A stretch of DNA of 64,000 bases from Streptomyces sp. OfavH-34-F (GTDB taxonomy: Bacteria; Actinomycetota; Actinomycetes; Streptomycetales; Streptomycetaceae), in NCBI RefSeq assembly GCF_022347745.1, contig NZ_JAKRGC010000004.1, positions 1 to 64,000 of the forward strand, read 5' to 3'. The position numbers were made by a program, and so were the translations under genes. The notes beneath the pieces are model-generated. The model was not told where the DNA came from and did no database searches. It saw only the letters and a list, made by a program, of their open reading frames with translations. Below, one piece after another: positions 56,612-64,000 of this stretch. Position 1 is the stretch's first letter; every line of letters starts with the position of its first letter.

Positions 56612-57346
56612 TCAGCGGCGGCGCCGTGTCCGGCTGCTTCGGGCAGCCTTGGCCCGCTTCGCGGCGAACCTCACACCCCCTGGGCTCTCCCCGACCACCA
56701 CACGAACCACCGTGGACATCGGATCGACCACTCCTTCACCGACGTGGAGCACCTCGGTCTCGACCACACCCAGCTTGCTGAGTGCGGCGCGGGCACCGTT
56801 GATCTCCTCCTCCGCCGTGTCGCCCTTGAGCGCGAGCATCTCGCCGTAGGGCCGCAGCAGCGGCACACCCCAGCCGGCCAGTCGGTCCAGCGGTGCGACC
56901 GCACGCGCGGTGACCACATGGACGGGCTGCAGGGAGCCGAGGACCTCCTCGGCCCGGCCGCGGACGACCGTCACATGGTCGAGTCCCAGCAGCTCGACGA
57001 CCTCCTGGAGGAAGTTCGTCCGGCGCAGCAGCGGTTCCAGCAGGGTGATCTTCAGGTCCCGGCGCACCAGGGCCAGGGGGATACCCGGAAGCCCTGCGCC
57101 CGAGCCGACGTCGCAGACCGTAACCCCTTCGGGGACGACCTCGGAGAGCACAGCACAGTTCAGGAGATGCCTCTCCCACAGGCGCGGGACCTCACGCGGA
57201 CCGATCAGACCGCGTGTGACTCCCGCGTCCGCCAGCAGTTCCGCGTACCGGACAGCTTCGGGAAAGTACTCACCGAATACTCTCCGGGCCTCTTCCGGCG
57301 CCTCGGGAAGCGCTACTTCCTCCGTCACGGGGGACCGTCCTTCCAT
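56612..57346 (-). CDS. rsmG: 16S rRNA m7G527 methyltransferase RsmG
   Basis: RsmG methylates G527 of 16S rRNA with S-adenosyl methionine; its loss gives low-level streptomycin resistance. The 244-residue protein has the SAM motif [18 protein letters not shown] (about 78) and the active-site neighbourhood [12 protein letters not shown] basic tail (RSSRTRRRR) ends it. It lies between a terminator after jag and the parAB genes. Confidence 0.95.
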   Translation of the reverse strand: MEGRSPVTEEVALPEAPEEARRVFGEYFPEAVRYAELLADAGVTRGLIGPREVPRLWERHLLNCAVLSEVVPEGVTVCDVGSGAGLPGIPLALVRRDLKITLLEPLLRRTNFLQEVVELLGLDHVTVVRGRAEEVLGSLQPVHVVTARAVAPLDRLAGWGVPLLRPYGEMLALKGDTAEEEINGARAALSKLGVVETEVLHVGEGVVDPMSTVVRVVVGESPGGVRFAAKRAKAARSSRTRRRR

Positions 57347-57392
57347 ACCGCACTACCGCACCATGGGTGGCTGTCTATCAGGCTGACAAAGA

Positions 57393-57422
57393 TCGGCCCC
57401 GTCTGCGAACAGACGGGGCCGA
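57393..57422 (-). terminator. Terminator between jag and rsmG
   Basis: A 13-bp perfect stem TCGGCCCCGTCTG / CAGACGGGGCCGA with loop CGAA (57393-57405 and 57410-57422). It separates the rpmH-jag transcript from rsmG-parAB. Confidence 0.87.
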
Positions 57423-57437
57423 CAGGTAAAGGGCCGG

Positions 57438-57947
57438 TCAGGCCGGCAGAACGACGACGAAGCGCTGCGGCTCCTCGCCCTCCGATTCACTGCGCAGACC
57501 CGCTGCGGCGACTGCGTCGTGCACGACCTTGCGCTCGAACGGGGTCATCGGCTTCAGCTTCACCGGCTCACCGGTGCTCTTGACCTTGTCCGCCGCCTCG
57601 GCACCCAGCTCGGCGAGCTCCGTGCGCTTCTTGGCCCGGAAGCCGGCGATGTCCAGCATCAGCCGGCTCCGGTCTCCGGTCTCCCGGTGCACGGCCAGCC
57701 GCGTCAGCTCCTGGAGAGCCTCCAGGACCTCGCCGTCGCGCCCCACGAGCTTCTGCAGATCGCGCGCCGACTCGCTGATGATGGAGACCGCGGCCCGGTC
57801 CGCCTCGACGTCCATGTCGATGTCACCGTCGAGATCGGCGATGTCGAGCAGGCCCTCGAGGTAGTCCGCTGCGATCTCACCTTCCTGCTCGAGGCGGGTC
57901 AGAGTGTCGCTGCCCTCAGCGGCCGTGGAGGTGGTGCCTTCCGTCAC
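57438..57947 (-). CDS. jag: Jag/KhpB-like RNA-binding protein (KH and R3H domains)
   Basis: The 169-residue protein has an acidic start, a KH domain (about 60-110, around LVGRDGEVLEALQELTRLAV) and an R3H domain with the R-x3-H motif (PFERKVVHDAVAAAG). The N-terminal Jag_N domain of Firmicutes is absent, as is usual in actinobacteria. It binds RNA; in other bacteria KhpB affects cell length. It follows yidC by 14 bp in one operon. Confidence 0.94.
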   Translation of the reverse strand: MTEGTTSTAAEGSDTLTRLEQEGEIAADYLEGLLDIADLDGDIDMDVEADRAAVSIISESARDLQKLVGRDGEVLEALQELTRLAVHRETGDRSRLMLDIAGFRAKKRTELAELGAEAADKVKSTGEPVKLKPMTPFERKVVHDAVAAAGLRSESEGEEPQRFVVVLPA

Positions 57948-57961
57948 GGATGGACTCCTTC

Positions 57962-59224
57962 TTACTTCTTGGACGGGTGCTTGGGTCCCTGCGGACCCTT
58001 GCGCTGTCCGGACTTGGCTTGGCGTGAGGAACCGGACGCGGCCTTGCCCGCCGGCTTCGACTTGGCGCCCTGCGCGGCGCCCTTCTGCAGGGAGGTCTTG
58101 GACGTCGACTCGCCGGAGGCGCTGTCCTTGGTCCCACCCGGGTGTGCCGCACCGGTCTGCCGCTGCGACTTGGTCTGCCGCTTGGGCTGCTGACGGCGCT
58201 GCGCGCCTCCGCCCTCGGCGTCGGCGACGGCGGTGTCACTCTTCGCGACGGTGCCGTCCTCCTGCGGGGCAAGGCCCAGCTTGGCCAGCCCGACGACGAA
58301 CTTGCGCTCGATGTCGTTGCGGTCCGGGCCCTTGGCCACGATCCGCTTGACGGTGTTGCGCCGGGTCCGGCCGCGGACCTCGCCGTGGGCGGTGACGCTC
58401 TTGAGGAGCCGCTCGAGGTACTGGTCCTGCGCCTTGCTGCCCGGCGTCGGGTTCTGGTTGATCACGTACATCTGCTGACCCATGGTCCAGACGTTGGTGG
58501 TCAGCCAGTAGACGAGGACACCGACGGGGAAGTTGATACCCATGACGGCGAAGATCACGGGGAAGATGTACATCAGCATCTTCTGCTGCTGCATGTACGG
58601 GGTCTTGACCGTGAGGTCGACGTTCTTCGTCATCAGCTGGCGCTGGGTGAAGAACTGCGAGGCCGACATCAGCACGATCATGACCGCGGTGACGACCCGG
58701 ACGTCGGTCAGCGAGGCGCCGAGGCTCTGGACCTTCTCCGCGCTGTCCATGAACTTGGCGGCCAGCGGGGCGCCGAAGATGTGCGCCTGACGTGCGCTGT
58801 CGAGCAGCGACTGGTCGATGACGCCGATCTTCTTGTTCGAGGCGATCGCGGAGAGTACGTGGTAGAGCGCGAAGAAGAACGGCGACTGCGCGAGGATGGG
58901 AAGACACGAGGAGAGCGGGTTGGTGCCCGTCTCCTTGTACAGCTTCATCATCTCTTCGGACTGACGCTGCTTGTCGCTCTTGTAGCGCTCCTGGATCGCC
59001 TTCATCTTCGGCTGGAGCAGCTGCATGTTCCGCGTCGACTTGATCTGCTTGACGAACAGCGGGATCAGACAGATACGGATCAGGACCACGAGGGACACGA
59101 TGGACAGACCCCAGGCCCATCCCGTGTCGGGGCCGAAGATCGCCCCGTACAACTTGTGGAACTGGACGATGACCCAGGAGACGGGCCAGGTGATGAAGCT
59201 GAACAGACTGGCAATCGTGTCCAC
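57962..59224 (-). CDS. yidC: Membrane protein insertase YidC (OxaA)
   Basis: YidC inserts membrane proteins alone or with SecYEG. The 420-residue protein has five membrane segments, including [23 protein letters not shown] and the family stretch [19 protein letters not shown]. It ends in a basic tail of about 110 residues ([11 protein letters not shown]...), typical of actinobacteria. GTG 59224 lies 3 bp after the yidD stop. Confidence 0.96.
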   Translation of the reverse strand: MDTIASLFSFITWPVSWVIVQFHKLYGAIFGPDTGWAWGLSIVSLVVLIRICLIPLFVKQIKSTRNMQLLQPKMKAIQERYKSDKQRQSEEMMKLYKETGTNPLSSCLPILAQSPFFFALYHVLSAIASNKKIGVIDQSLLDSARQAHIFGAPLAAKFMDSAEKVQSLGASLTDVRVVTAVMIVLMSASQFFTQRQLMTKNVDLTVKTPYMQQQKMLMYIFPVIFAVMGINFPVGVLVYWLTTNVWTMGQQMYVINQNPTPGSKAQDQYLERLLKSVTAHGEVRGRTRRNTVKRIVAKGPDRNDIERKFVVGLAKLGLAPQEDGTVAKSDTAVADAEGGGAQRRQQPKRQTKSQRQTGAAHPGGTKDSASGESTSKTSLQKGAAQGAKSKPAGKAASGSSRQAKSGQRKGPQGPKHPSKK

Positions 59225-59227
59225 TAA

Positions 59228-59587
59228 TCAAGCTCCTTGAGCATTGGGCGAAGTCTCTGCGGCCGAACTCGGGAGGTCGTTGGCCGACCCCCCGGAAGGC
59301 ACGTCAGCGGCGGAGTCCCCGCCCTTGCTGCCGCGTATGGCGCTGCGCAGCATCTCGTGCCAACGCGGACGTTTGCGTGGTGGTACGTAGTCCACGCCGC
59401 CGGGTGACCACGGGTTGCATCGCAGGATGCGCCAGGCCGTCAGCGCCGTTCCCTTGATCGCTCCGTGCCGATCGATCGCCGTATATCCGTAGTGGGAACA
59501 CGACGGGTAGTACCGGCAGACCGGCCCGAGGAGCGGGCTGATCGTCCACTGGTACAGCTTGATGAGAGCCAGCAGCGGGTACTTCAT
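59228..59587 (-). CDS. yidD: Membrane protein insertion efficiency factor YidD
   Basis: The 119-residue protein has the YidD core [27 protein letters not shown] and [13 protein letters not shown], with three conserved cysteines. It helps YidC-dependent insertion. Its ATG overlaps the rnpA stop by 4 bp. A 35-residue acidic/Ser tail is extra compared with the short E. coli form. Confidence 0.95.
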   Translation of the reverse strand: MKYPLLALIKLYQWTISPLLGPVCRYYPSCSHYGYTAIDRHGAIKGTALTAWRILRCNPWSPGGVDYVPPRKRPRWHEMLRSAIRGSKGGDSAADVPSGGSANDLPSSAAETSPNAQGA

Positions 59588-59955
59588 CGCACGCCCCCTC
59601 CCAGCAGCCGCTGAAAGGCGGCGTCCAGGTCTCGGGCCAGCTGTTCATGGCCGGCGTCACCCGCTCCGGGCAACGCTCGCACCACCACCAGGCTACCGGG
59701 GGGCAGCAGGGCGAGCCGTTCTCGGACCAGGTGACGAAGCTTGCGCTTCACCGCAGTGCGTACGACCGCACCACCTACGGCCTTGCTGACAACGAAACCC
59801 GCACGCGGCGGGGGAACGTTCTCCCCAGTCACGTGCGGGTCGGTTGCACCGCTGCGTAGGTGGACGACGAGGTGCGGACGACCGGCCCGGCGTCCTCGTC
59901 GTACTGCGGTCGCGAAGTCCTCGCGCCGCCTCAGCCGATTCTCGGAAGGCAGCAC
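59584..59955 (-). CDS. rnpA: Ribonuclease P protein component
   Basis: The 123-residue basic protein helps the RNase P RNA cut tRNA 5' leaders. It has the start [24 protein letters not shown] and the RNR-like region [19 protein letters not shown], where Thr stands for the usual Asn. GTG 59955 is used. It is the second gene after rpmH, and its stop overlaps yidD. Confidence 0.95.
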   Translation of the reverse strand: MLPSENRLRRREDFATAVRRGRRAGRPHLVVHLRSGATDPHVTGENVPPPRAGFVVSKAVGGAVVRTAVKRKLRHLVRERLALLPPGSLVVVRALPGAGDAGHEQLARDLDAAFQRLLGGGVR

Positions 59956-59976
59956 GTCATGACGACCTGTACGCGA

Positions 59977-60114
59977 TCAGGCGGACAGGCTGGCGCGACC
60001 CTTGCTGCGGCGGGACGCGAGAATCGCGCGGCCGGCACGGGTGCGCATCCGCAGCCGGAAGCCGTGGGTCTTCGCGCGACGACGGTTGTTCGGCTGGAAG
60101 GTGCGCTTGCTCAC
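59977..60114 (-). CDS. rpmH: 50S ribosomal protein L34
   Basis: This 45-residue protein was found by reading the sequence directly: GTG 60114, then [38 protein letters not shown] and RASLSA, stop at 59977. It is the L34 family in full length. It heads the operon rpmH-rnpA-yidD-yidC-jag and is divergent from dnaA, the universal order at bacterial origins. Confidence 0.97.
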   Translation of the reverse strand: MSKRTFQPNNRRRAKTHGFRLRMRTRAGRAILASRRSKGRASLSA

Positions 60115-60495
60115 TCGGGGGCTCCAGAAATGACTCGGGTGTTGGCGGGACATCGCCTGGCTGTCACCGTGCGCCCACGAGGGACTCGCGTAAACGCTCT
60201 AGTGCACCGCTTCACAATCACAGATCGTGATCTTTGCCCATCGGAGGCAGGCGGCAGCAGCCATCGACAACTCGACCTGGTCACGGTACGCGCGGCTACG
60301 CCATCCGGTCAAACCGACCCTGTCGGGGCCTCCATTGTGCACAGCCTGTGGACAACGACTTGAACGACGCGGGTCGTGCTGACTACCGTGACTGAACTCC
60401 GGTTCTTTTTCTTCCCGCCTGCCGGTCCTCACCCACCCCGACCCCAACCGTCCCGAGAACCACACATTCGTGGGACCAGCGAGAGAGCGTGCCTT
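60115..60495. promoter_or_regulatory. rpmH-dnaA divergent region with dnaA-promoter DnaA boxes
   Basis: No gene is seen in these 381 bp. Two DnaA boxes lie 12 bp apart: TTGTGCACA (60335-60343, plus, one mismatch) and TTGTCCACA (60347-60355, minus, perfect), about 150 bp upstream of the dnaA GTG. DnaA boxes in the dnaA promoter that mediate self-repression are known in Streptomyces. Confidence 0.75.
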
Positions 60496-62298
60496 GTGGC
60501 TGACGTACCTGCCGATCTTGCCGCAGTGTGGCCACGCGTGCTGGAGCAACTCCTCGGGGAGGGGCAGCAGGGCATCGAGCCGAAGGACAAGCAGTGGATC
60601 GAGCGCTGCCAGCCGCTCGCCCTGGTGGCCGACACCGCGCTGCTGGCCGTCCCCAACGAGTGGGGCAAGCGGGTCCTGGAGGGCCGCCTCGCCCCTCTCA
60701 TCAGCGAGACGCTGAGCCGCGAGTGCGGGCGCCCCATCCGGATCGCGATCACGGTGGACGACTCCGCCGGCGAACCGTCGGGTCCGCCCGCGCCCCCGAT
60801 GCACCAGTCCTCCCAGCCGCCCCACCGCTACCAGGGCCCCCAGCACGACGAGGGCCGGCACGGCGACGCGTACGACGGGTACGGAAGCCGGTCCGCGGAC
60901 GACGGCATGCCGACCGCGCGCCCCGCCTACCCCGACTACCAGCAGCAGCGCCCGGAGCCCGGCGCCTGGCCGCGCACCCAGGAGGACCTGTCCTGGCAGC
61001 AGCCCCGGCTCGGCGGCTTCCAGGACCGCGAGCCCTCCGCCGACCAGTGGCGCGAGCCGTACGGCGGCCGGGGTCCGCAGCAGCCGCAGCACGACTACCG
61101 CCCGCAGCCGCCCGAGCGCCAGGGGTACGAGTCCCCGCACACCGAGCGCTCCCGGCCCGAGCTGCCGGAGCCGCAGCACCGCCCCGGCGCGGGCACCGGT
61201 CGGCCGGGCGGAGGCACCGGTCCGATGGGCGCCCAGCCGTCCCCGGCCCCCGGCCCCGGCGAGCCGCACGCCCGGCTCAACCCGAAGTACCTCTTCGACA
61301 CCTTCGTCATCGGGGCCTCGAACCGCTTCGCGCACGCCGCGGCCGTCGCAGTGGCCGAGGCGCCCGCGAAGGCGTACAACCCCCTGTTCGTCTACGGGGA
61401 GTCCGGGCTCGGCAAGACCCATCTGCTGCACGCCATCGGGCACTACGCGCGGAGTCTGTATCCGGGCACCCGGGTGCGGTACGTCAGCTCCGAGGAGTTC
61501 ACCAACGAGTTCATCAACTCGATCCGCGACGGCAAGGGCGATACCTTCCGCAAGCGGTACCGCGACGTGGACATCCTGCTCGTCGACGACATCCAGTTCC
61601 TGGCGAGCAAGGAGTCGACGCAGGAGGAGTTCTTCCACACCTTCAATACGCTCCACAACGCCAACAAGCAGATCGTGCTCTCCTCCGACCGGCCGCCGAA
61701 GCAACTGGTCACGCTGGAGGACCGGCTGCGGAATCGTTTCGAGTGGGGGCTGACCACCGACGTACAGCCGCCCGAGCTGGAGACCCGCATCGCGATCCTG
61801 CGCAAGAAGGCAGTGCAGGAGCAGCTCAACGCCCCGCCGGAGGTGCTGGAGTTCATCGCTTCCCGTATCTCCCGCAACATCCGTGAGCTGGAGGGCGCGC
61901 TCATCCGGGTGACGGCCTTCGCCAGTCTGAACCGCCAGCCGGTGGACCTGGGGCTCACGGAGATCGTGCTGAAGGACCTGATCCCCGGCGGTGAGGACAC
62001 CGCGCCCGAGATCACGGCGACGGCCATCATGGCGGCGACCGCGGACTACTTCGGGCTGACGGTGGAGGACCTGTGCGGATCGTCGCGCAGCCGTGTGCTG
62101 GTGACGGCCCGGCAGATCGCCATGTATCTGTGCCGTGAGCTGACCGATCTCTCGCTGCCGAAGATCGGCGCGCAGTTCGGCGGCCGGGACCATACGACGG
62201 TGATGCACGCGGACCGCAAGATCCGGGCGCTGATGGCCGAACGGCGGTCCATCTACAACCAGGTCACCGAACTCACCAACCGCATCAAGAACGGCTGA
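60496..62298 (+). CDS. dnaA: Chromosomal replication initiator DnaA
   Basis: DnaA binds DnaA boxes and opens oriC. The 600-residue protein has domain I (about 1-85), a very long Pro/Gln/Arg-rich domain II (about 90-250) special to Streptomyces, and AAA+ domain III with Walker [16 protein letters not shown] (Lys307) and Walker [12 protein letters not shown]. Domain IV follows with the signature [18 protein letters not shown] 60496 is used, with GAGAGAGCG upstream. An 18-bp terminator follows. Confidence 0.97.
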   Translation: MADVPADLAAVWPRVLEQLLGEGQQGIEPKDKQWIERCQPLALVADTALLAVPNEWGKRVLEGRLAPLISETLSRECGRPIRIAITVDDSAGEPSGPPAPPMHQSSQPPHRYQGPQHDEGRHGDAYDGYGSRSADDGMPTARPAYPDYQQQRPEPGAWPRTQEDLSWQQPRLGGFQDREPSADQWREPYGGRGPQQPQHDYRPQPPERQGYESPHTERSRPELPEPQHRPGAGTGRPGGGTGPMGAQPSPAPGPGEPHARLNPKYLFDTFVIGASNRFAHAAAVAVAEAPAKAYNPLFVYGESGLGKTHLLHAIGHYARSLYPGTRVRYVSSEEFTNEFINSIRDGKGDTFRKRYRDVDILLVDDIQFLASKESTQEEFFHTFNTLHNANKQIVLSSDRPPKQLVTLEDRLRNRFEWGLTTDVQPPELETRIAILRKKAVQEQLNAPPEVLEFIASRISRNIRELEGALIRVTAFASLNRQPVDLGLTEIVLKDLIPGGEDTAPEITATAIMAATADYFGLTVEDLCGSSRSRVLVTARQIAMYLCRELTDLSLPKIGAQFGGRDHTTVMHADRKIRALMAERRSIYNQVTELTNRIKNG

Positions 62299-62370
62299 GG
62301 CGCCCCCCGCGCCTCCACGCCCCGCGCTTCCCGCGGCGCCCGGCCGTCTCCTCACGCACGCGCACCCACG

Positions 62371-62411
62371 AGGGCGCGGTGCGGACTCGTCAGGAGTCCG
62401 CACCGCGCCCT
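62371..62411 (+). terminator. Terminator after dnaA
   Basis: An 18-bp perfect stem (62371-62388 and 62394-62411), left arm AGGGCGCGGTGCGGACTC, loop GTCAG. It is the strongest hairpin in this part and shields oriC from dnaA transcription. Confidence 0.9.
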
Positions 62412-62589
62412 TCCGTGTTCCCGGCGCAGCGGCTCCCTACTCCTCGCCATGCCCTTCGCAACTCCTCCGGAACGGCCCCTTCGCACCCCTCCGAGGGGCT
62501 GCGAGCCGGCTTCCGCACGCCTCCGGACACCCGTCGGGCCCCGACCGCCCCCGGTGCCCACGCCCCGCTCTGTTCGATTACCTGGGAGG

Positions 62590-63175
62590 TCACGGGTGTT
62601 CTCCACAGATCCGGGCACTTTTTTCCCTCCACAGCCTGGGGATCCAAAAGTTGTCCATACTGCATCCACAGGCACAGCCGGCCGAAGCGCATCAGGGCAG
62701 CTCAGAGGGTTGGGGATTTGTGGCCAACGATGATCCACAGGCTGTGGAAAAAATCTTCGTCCACAGGGACCGGTCCGCGTTGTCCACTGGCTACCCACAG
62801 GCCCGAGGCCGTTTTCCCCAGTCAGAGACCGCTTCTCCACACCGCTGTCCACTGTTCGGCAACACGACAGGCCCCGTCACCGACGCGAGTGAAAGGCGTC
62901 ACACCAAGAGGGATGGTTGGCCTGTGGGGAACGGGGGTAAAGCTGGGGACAGACCTGGGGAGAAAGTGACCTCCCCTGTGTACGGCTTGTGCACAACTTC
63001 CGGGTGTCCACAGAGAGCCCGAGTTGTCCACTGGTGCCACCCACAGGCGCGGTGGATAAAAAACGGGCGCTGACCTGCGAAAACGGGGTTATCCACGGTT
63101 TCCACAGGCCCTACTACTACCACCACTCATAGTTGGCCCGGTTTCCGTTTCGAAGTGGGGCCTGTGCACAACTCG
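62590..63175. other. Origin of replication oriC
   Basis: About 20 DnaA boxes (TTGTCCACA and one- or two-base variants) fill the dnaA-dnaN gap. Plus strand: 62599, 62625, 62651, 62662, 62731, 62757, 62780, 62791, 62833, 62845, 63004, 63024, 63037, 63089 and 63098. Minus strand: 62743, 62923, 63051 and 63163. A palindromic TTGTGCACAA is at 62987. All positions are box starts. Few boxes are perfect matches, as is known for Streptomyces oriC. Short A/T runs (62619-62624, 62748-62753, 63057-63063) are candidate opening or spacing elements. No gene is present. Confidence 0.95.
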
Positions 63176-63339
63176 CCCTCGGAGCGCTCCGGGCCTCCCG
63201 CCGCGATTTGACCCCGAGCCGCACCGAGTGTCGGTGCCGTGCGTCAGACTGGTCCCCGGCGTCCTCCGCGTCTCATCGGCGGAGCGGCCCGACCAGACGA
63301 CGAACGCAAGCAGGGCGAAACCAGCAGGAGGCGGTTCCG

Positions 63340-64000
63340 GTGAAGATCCGGGTGGAGCGCGATGTACTCGCGGAGGCGGTGGCCTGGGTGGCCCGCAGCC
63401 TCCCGGCCCGTCCGCCGGCGCCCGTTCTCGCGGGTCTTCTGCTGAAGGCCGAGGACGGAGCGCTCAGCTTCTCCAGCTTCGACTACGAGGTCTCCGCACG
63501 GGTCTCGGTGGAGGCCGAGGTCGAGGAGGACGGCACGGTTCTCGTCTCCGGCCGGCTGCTCGCCGACATCTGCCGCGCCCTGCCCAACCGGCCGGTGGAG
63601 ATTTCCACAGACGGTGTACGGGCGACCGTTTCCTGCGGCTCCTCGCGCTTCACCCTCCACACCCTTCCTGTGGAGGAGTACCCGGCGCTCCCGCAGATGC
63701 CGACCGCGACCGGCACCGTGCCCGGTGAGGTCTTCGCCTCGGCCGCCGCCCAGGTCGCCATCGCCGCCGGCCGCGACGACACGCTGCCCGTCCTGACCGG
63801 CGTGCGCATCGAGATCGAGGGCGACACCGTCACCCTCGCCTCCACCGACCGCTACCGCTTCGCCGTCCGCGAGTTCCTCTGGAAGCCGGAGGACCCGGAG
63901 GCGTCCGCCGTCGCCCTGGTGCCCGCCAAGACGCTGCTGGACACCGCCAAGTCGCTCACCAGCGGGGACACGGTCACGCTGGCGCTGGCCGGCTCGGGCG
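63340..64000 (+). CDS. dnaN: DNA polymerase III beta sliding clamp (partial, 3' end outside window)
   Basis: DnaN forms the ring that holds polymerase on DNA. The first 220 codons are present, starting at GTG 63340 (VKIRVERDVLAEAVAWVARSL) with AGGAGGCGG upstream. Domain I and most of domain II are seen (RDDTLPVLTGVRIEI, ASTDRYRFAVREF). It lies right of oriC, the standard order. Confidence 0.96.
   Translation, partial: MKIRVERDVLAEAVAWVARSLPARPPAPVLAGLLLKAEDGALSFSSFDYEVSARVSVEAEVEEDGTVLVSGRLLADICRALPNRPVEISTDGVRATVSCGSSRFTLHTLPVEEYPALPQMPTATGTVPGEVFASAAAQVAIAAGRDDTLPVLTGVRIEIEGDTVTLASTDRYRFAVREFLWKPEDPEASAVALVPAKTLLDTAKSLTSGDTVTLALAGSG

Noticed and set aside
59829-59842. AGTCACGTGCGGGT as parS
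   Set aside because: The palindrome breaks after CACGTG, so it is not a ParB site by the known consensus.
60199-62403. 734-residue minus-strand open frame over dnaA
   Set aside because: It is an antisense shadow; dnaA itself is unmistakable.

Overview
The window is the origin region of a Streptomyces chromosome. The DNA is very GC-rich with strong third-position GC bias. The gene order rpmH-dnaA-oriC-dnaN, with rnpA-yidD-yidC-jag-rsmG-parA-parB on one side of dnaA, is the conserved actinobacterial origin layout. Streptomyces-specific genes (ssgA/ssgR, femX, DnaA with a long domain II, a split MurJ/pseudokinase pair) and the 14-bp parS GTTTCACGTGAAAC narrow it further. The order closely matches what I recall of the S. 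coelicolor SCO3878-SCO3948 interval, but no database was searched. I see no insertion sequence, prophage, CRISPR array, tRNA or rRNA.

Layout, left to right. 1-5.0 kb: cytochrome bd oxidase operon cydA-cydB-cydCD (minus strand; cydCD is cut by the left edge) behind a perfect Rex operator. 5.2-10.1 kb: a HisC-like aminotransferase, a divergent LacI regulator, a metallophosphatase and a small membrane protein. 10.1-13.5 kb: thiC with a TPP riboswitch, then a YibE/F membrane protein. 13.5-14.9 kb: sporulation genes ssgA-ssgR. 15.1-25.1 kb: mixed accessory metabolism and regulation (cupin, holin-like protein, cystathionine lyase, LysR, NUDIX, three-gene MFS/MarR/GNAT set, AlkZ-like winged helix protein, serine hydrolase). 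25.2-30.3 kb: dnaB, a MATE exporter and the rpsF-ssb-rpsR-rplI operon. 30.5-37.7 kb: cell-wall genes femX, an alanine-racemase-like protein, a GT87-type mannosyltransferase and a class A PBP whose reading frame is broken twice. 38-46 kb: PadR regulator, ino1, MFS, LppU-like protein, cca, DUF6049-like protein. 46-53.3 kb: murJ, pseudokinase, sigM, anti-sigma factor, trxB, trxA. 53.4-60.1 kb, all minus strand: GNAT, parB, parA, rsmG, jag, yidC, yidD, rnpA, rpmH. 60.5-64 kb: dnaA, oriC and the start of dnaN.

The window couples three themes. Replication start and segregation: DnaA boxes lie in oriC, the dnaA promoter, upstream of dnaB and upstream of parA, and nine perfect plus one imperfect parS sites are spread over 54 kb. 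Envelope growth: MurJ, pseudokinase, FemX, PBP, YidC, SsgA. Redox response: a Rex site before cydA and a sigma-R type promoter before trxBA.

The most unusual structural feature is that several parS sites sit inside transcription-terminator hairpins between genes, and others sit inside reading frames where they encode VSRET or FHVK. I did not find an obviously new multi-gene system; the findings are mainly regulatory and architectural.
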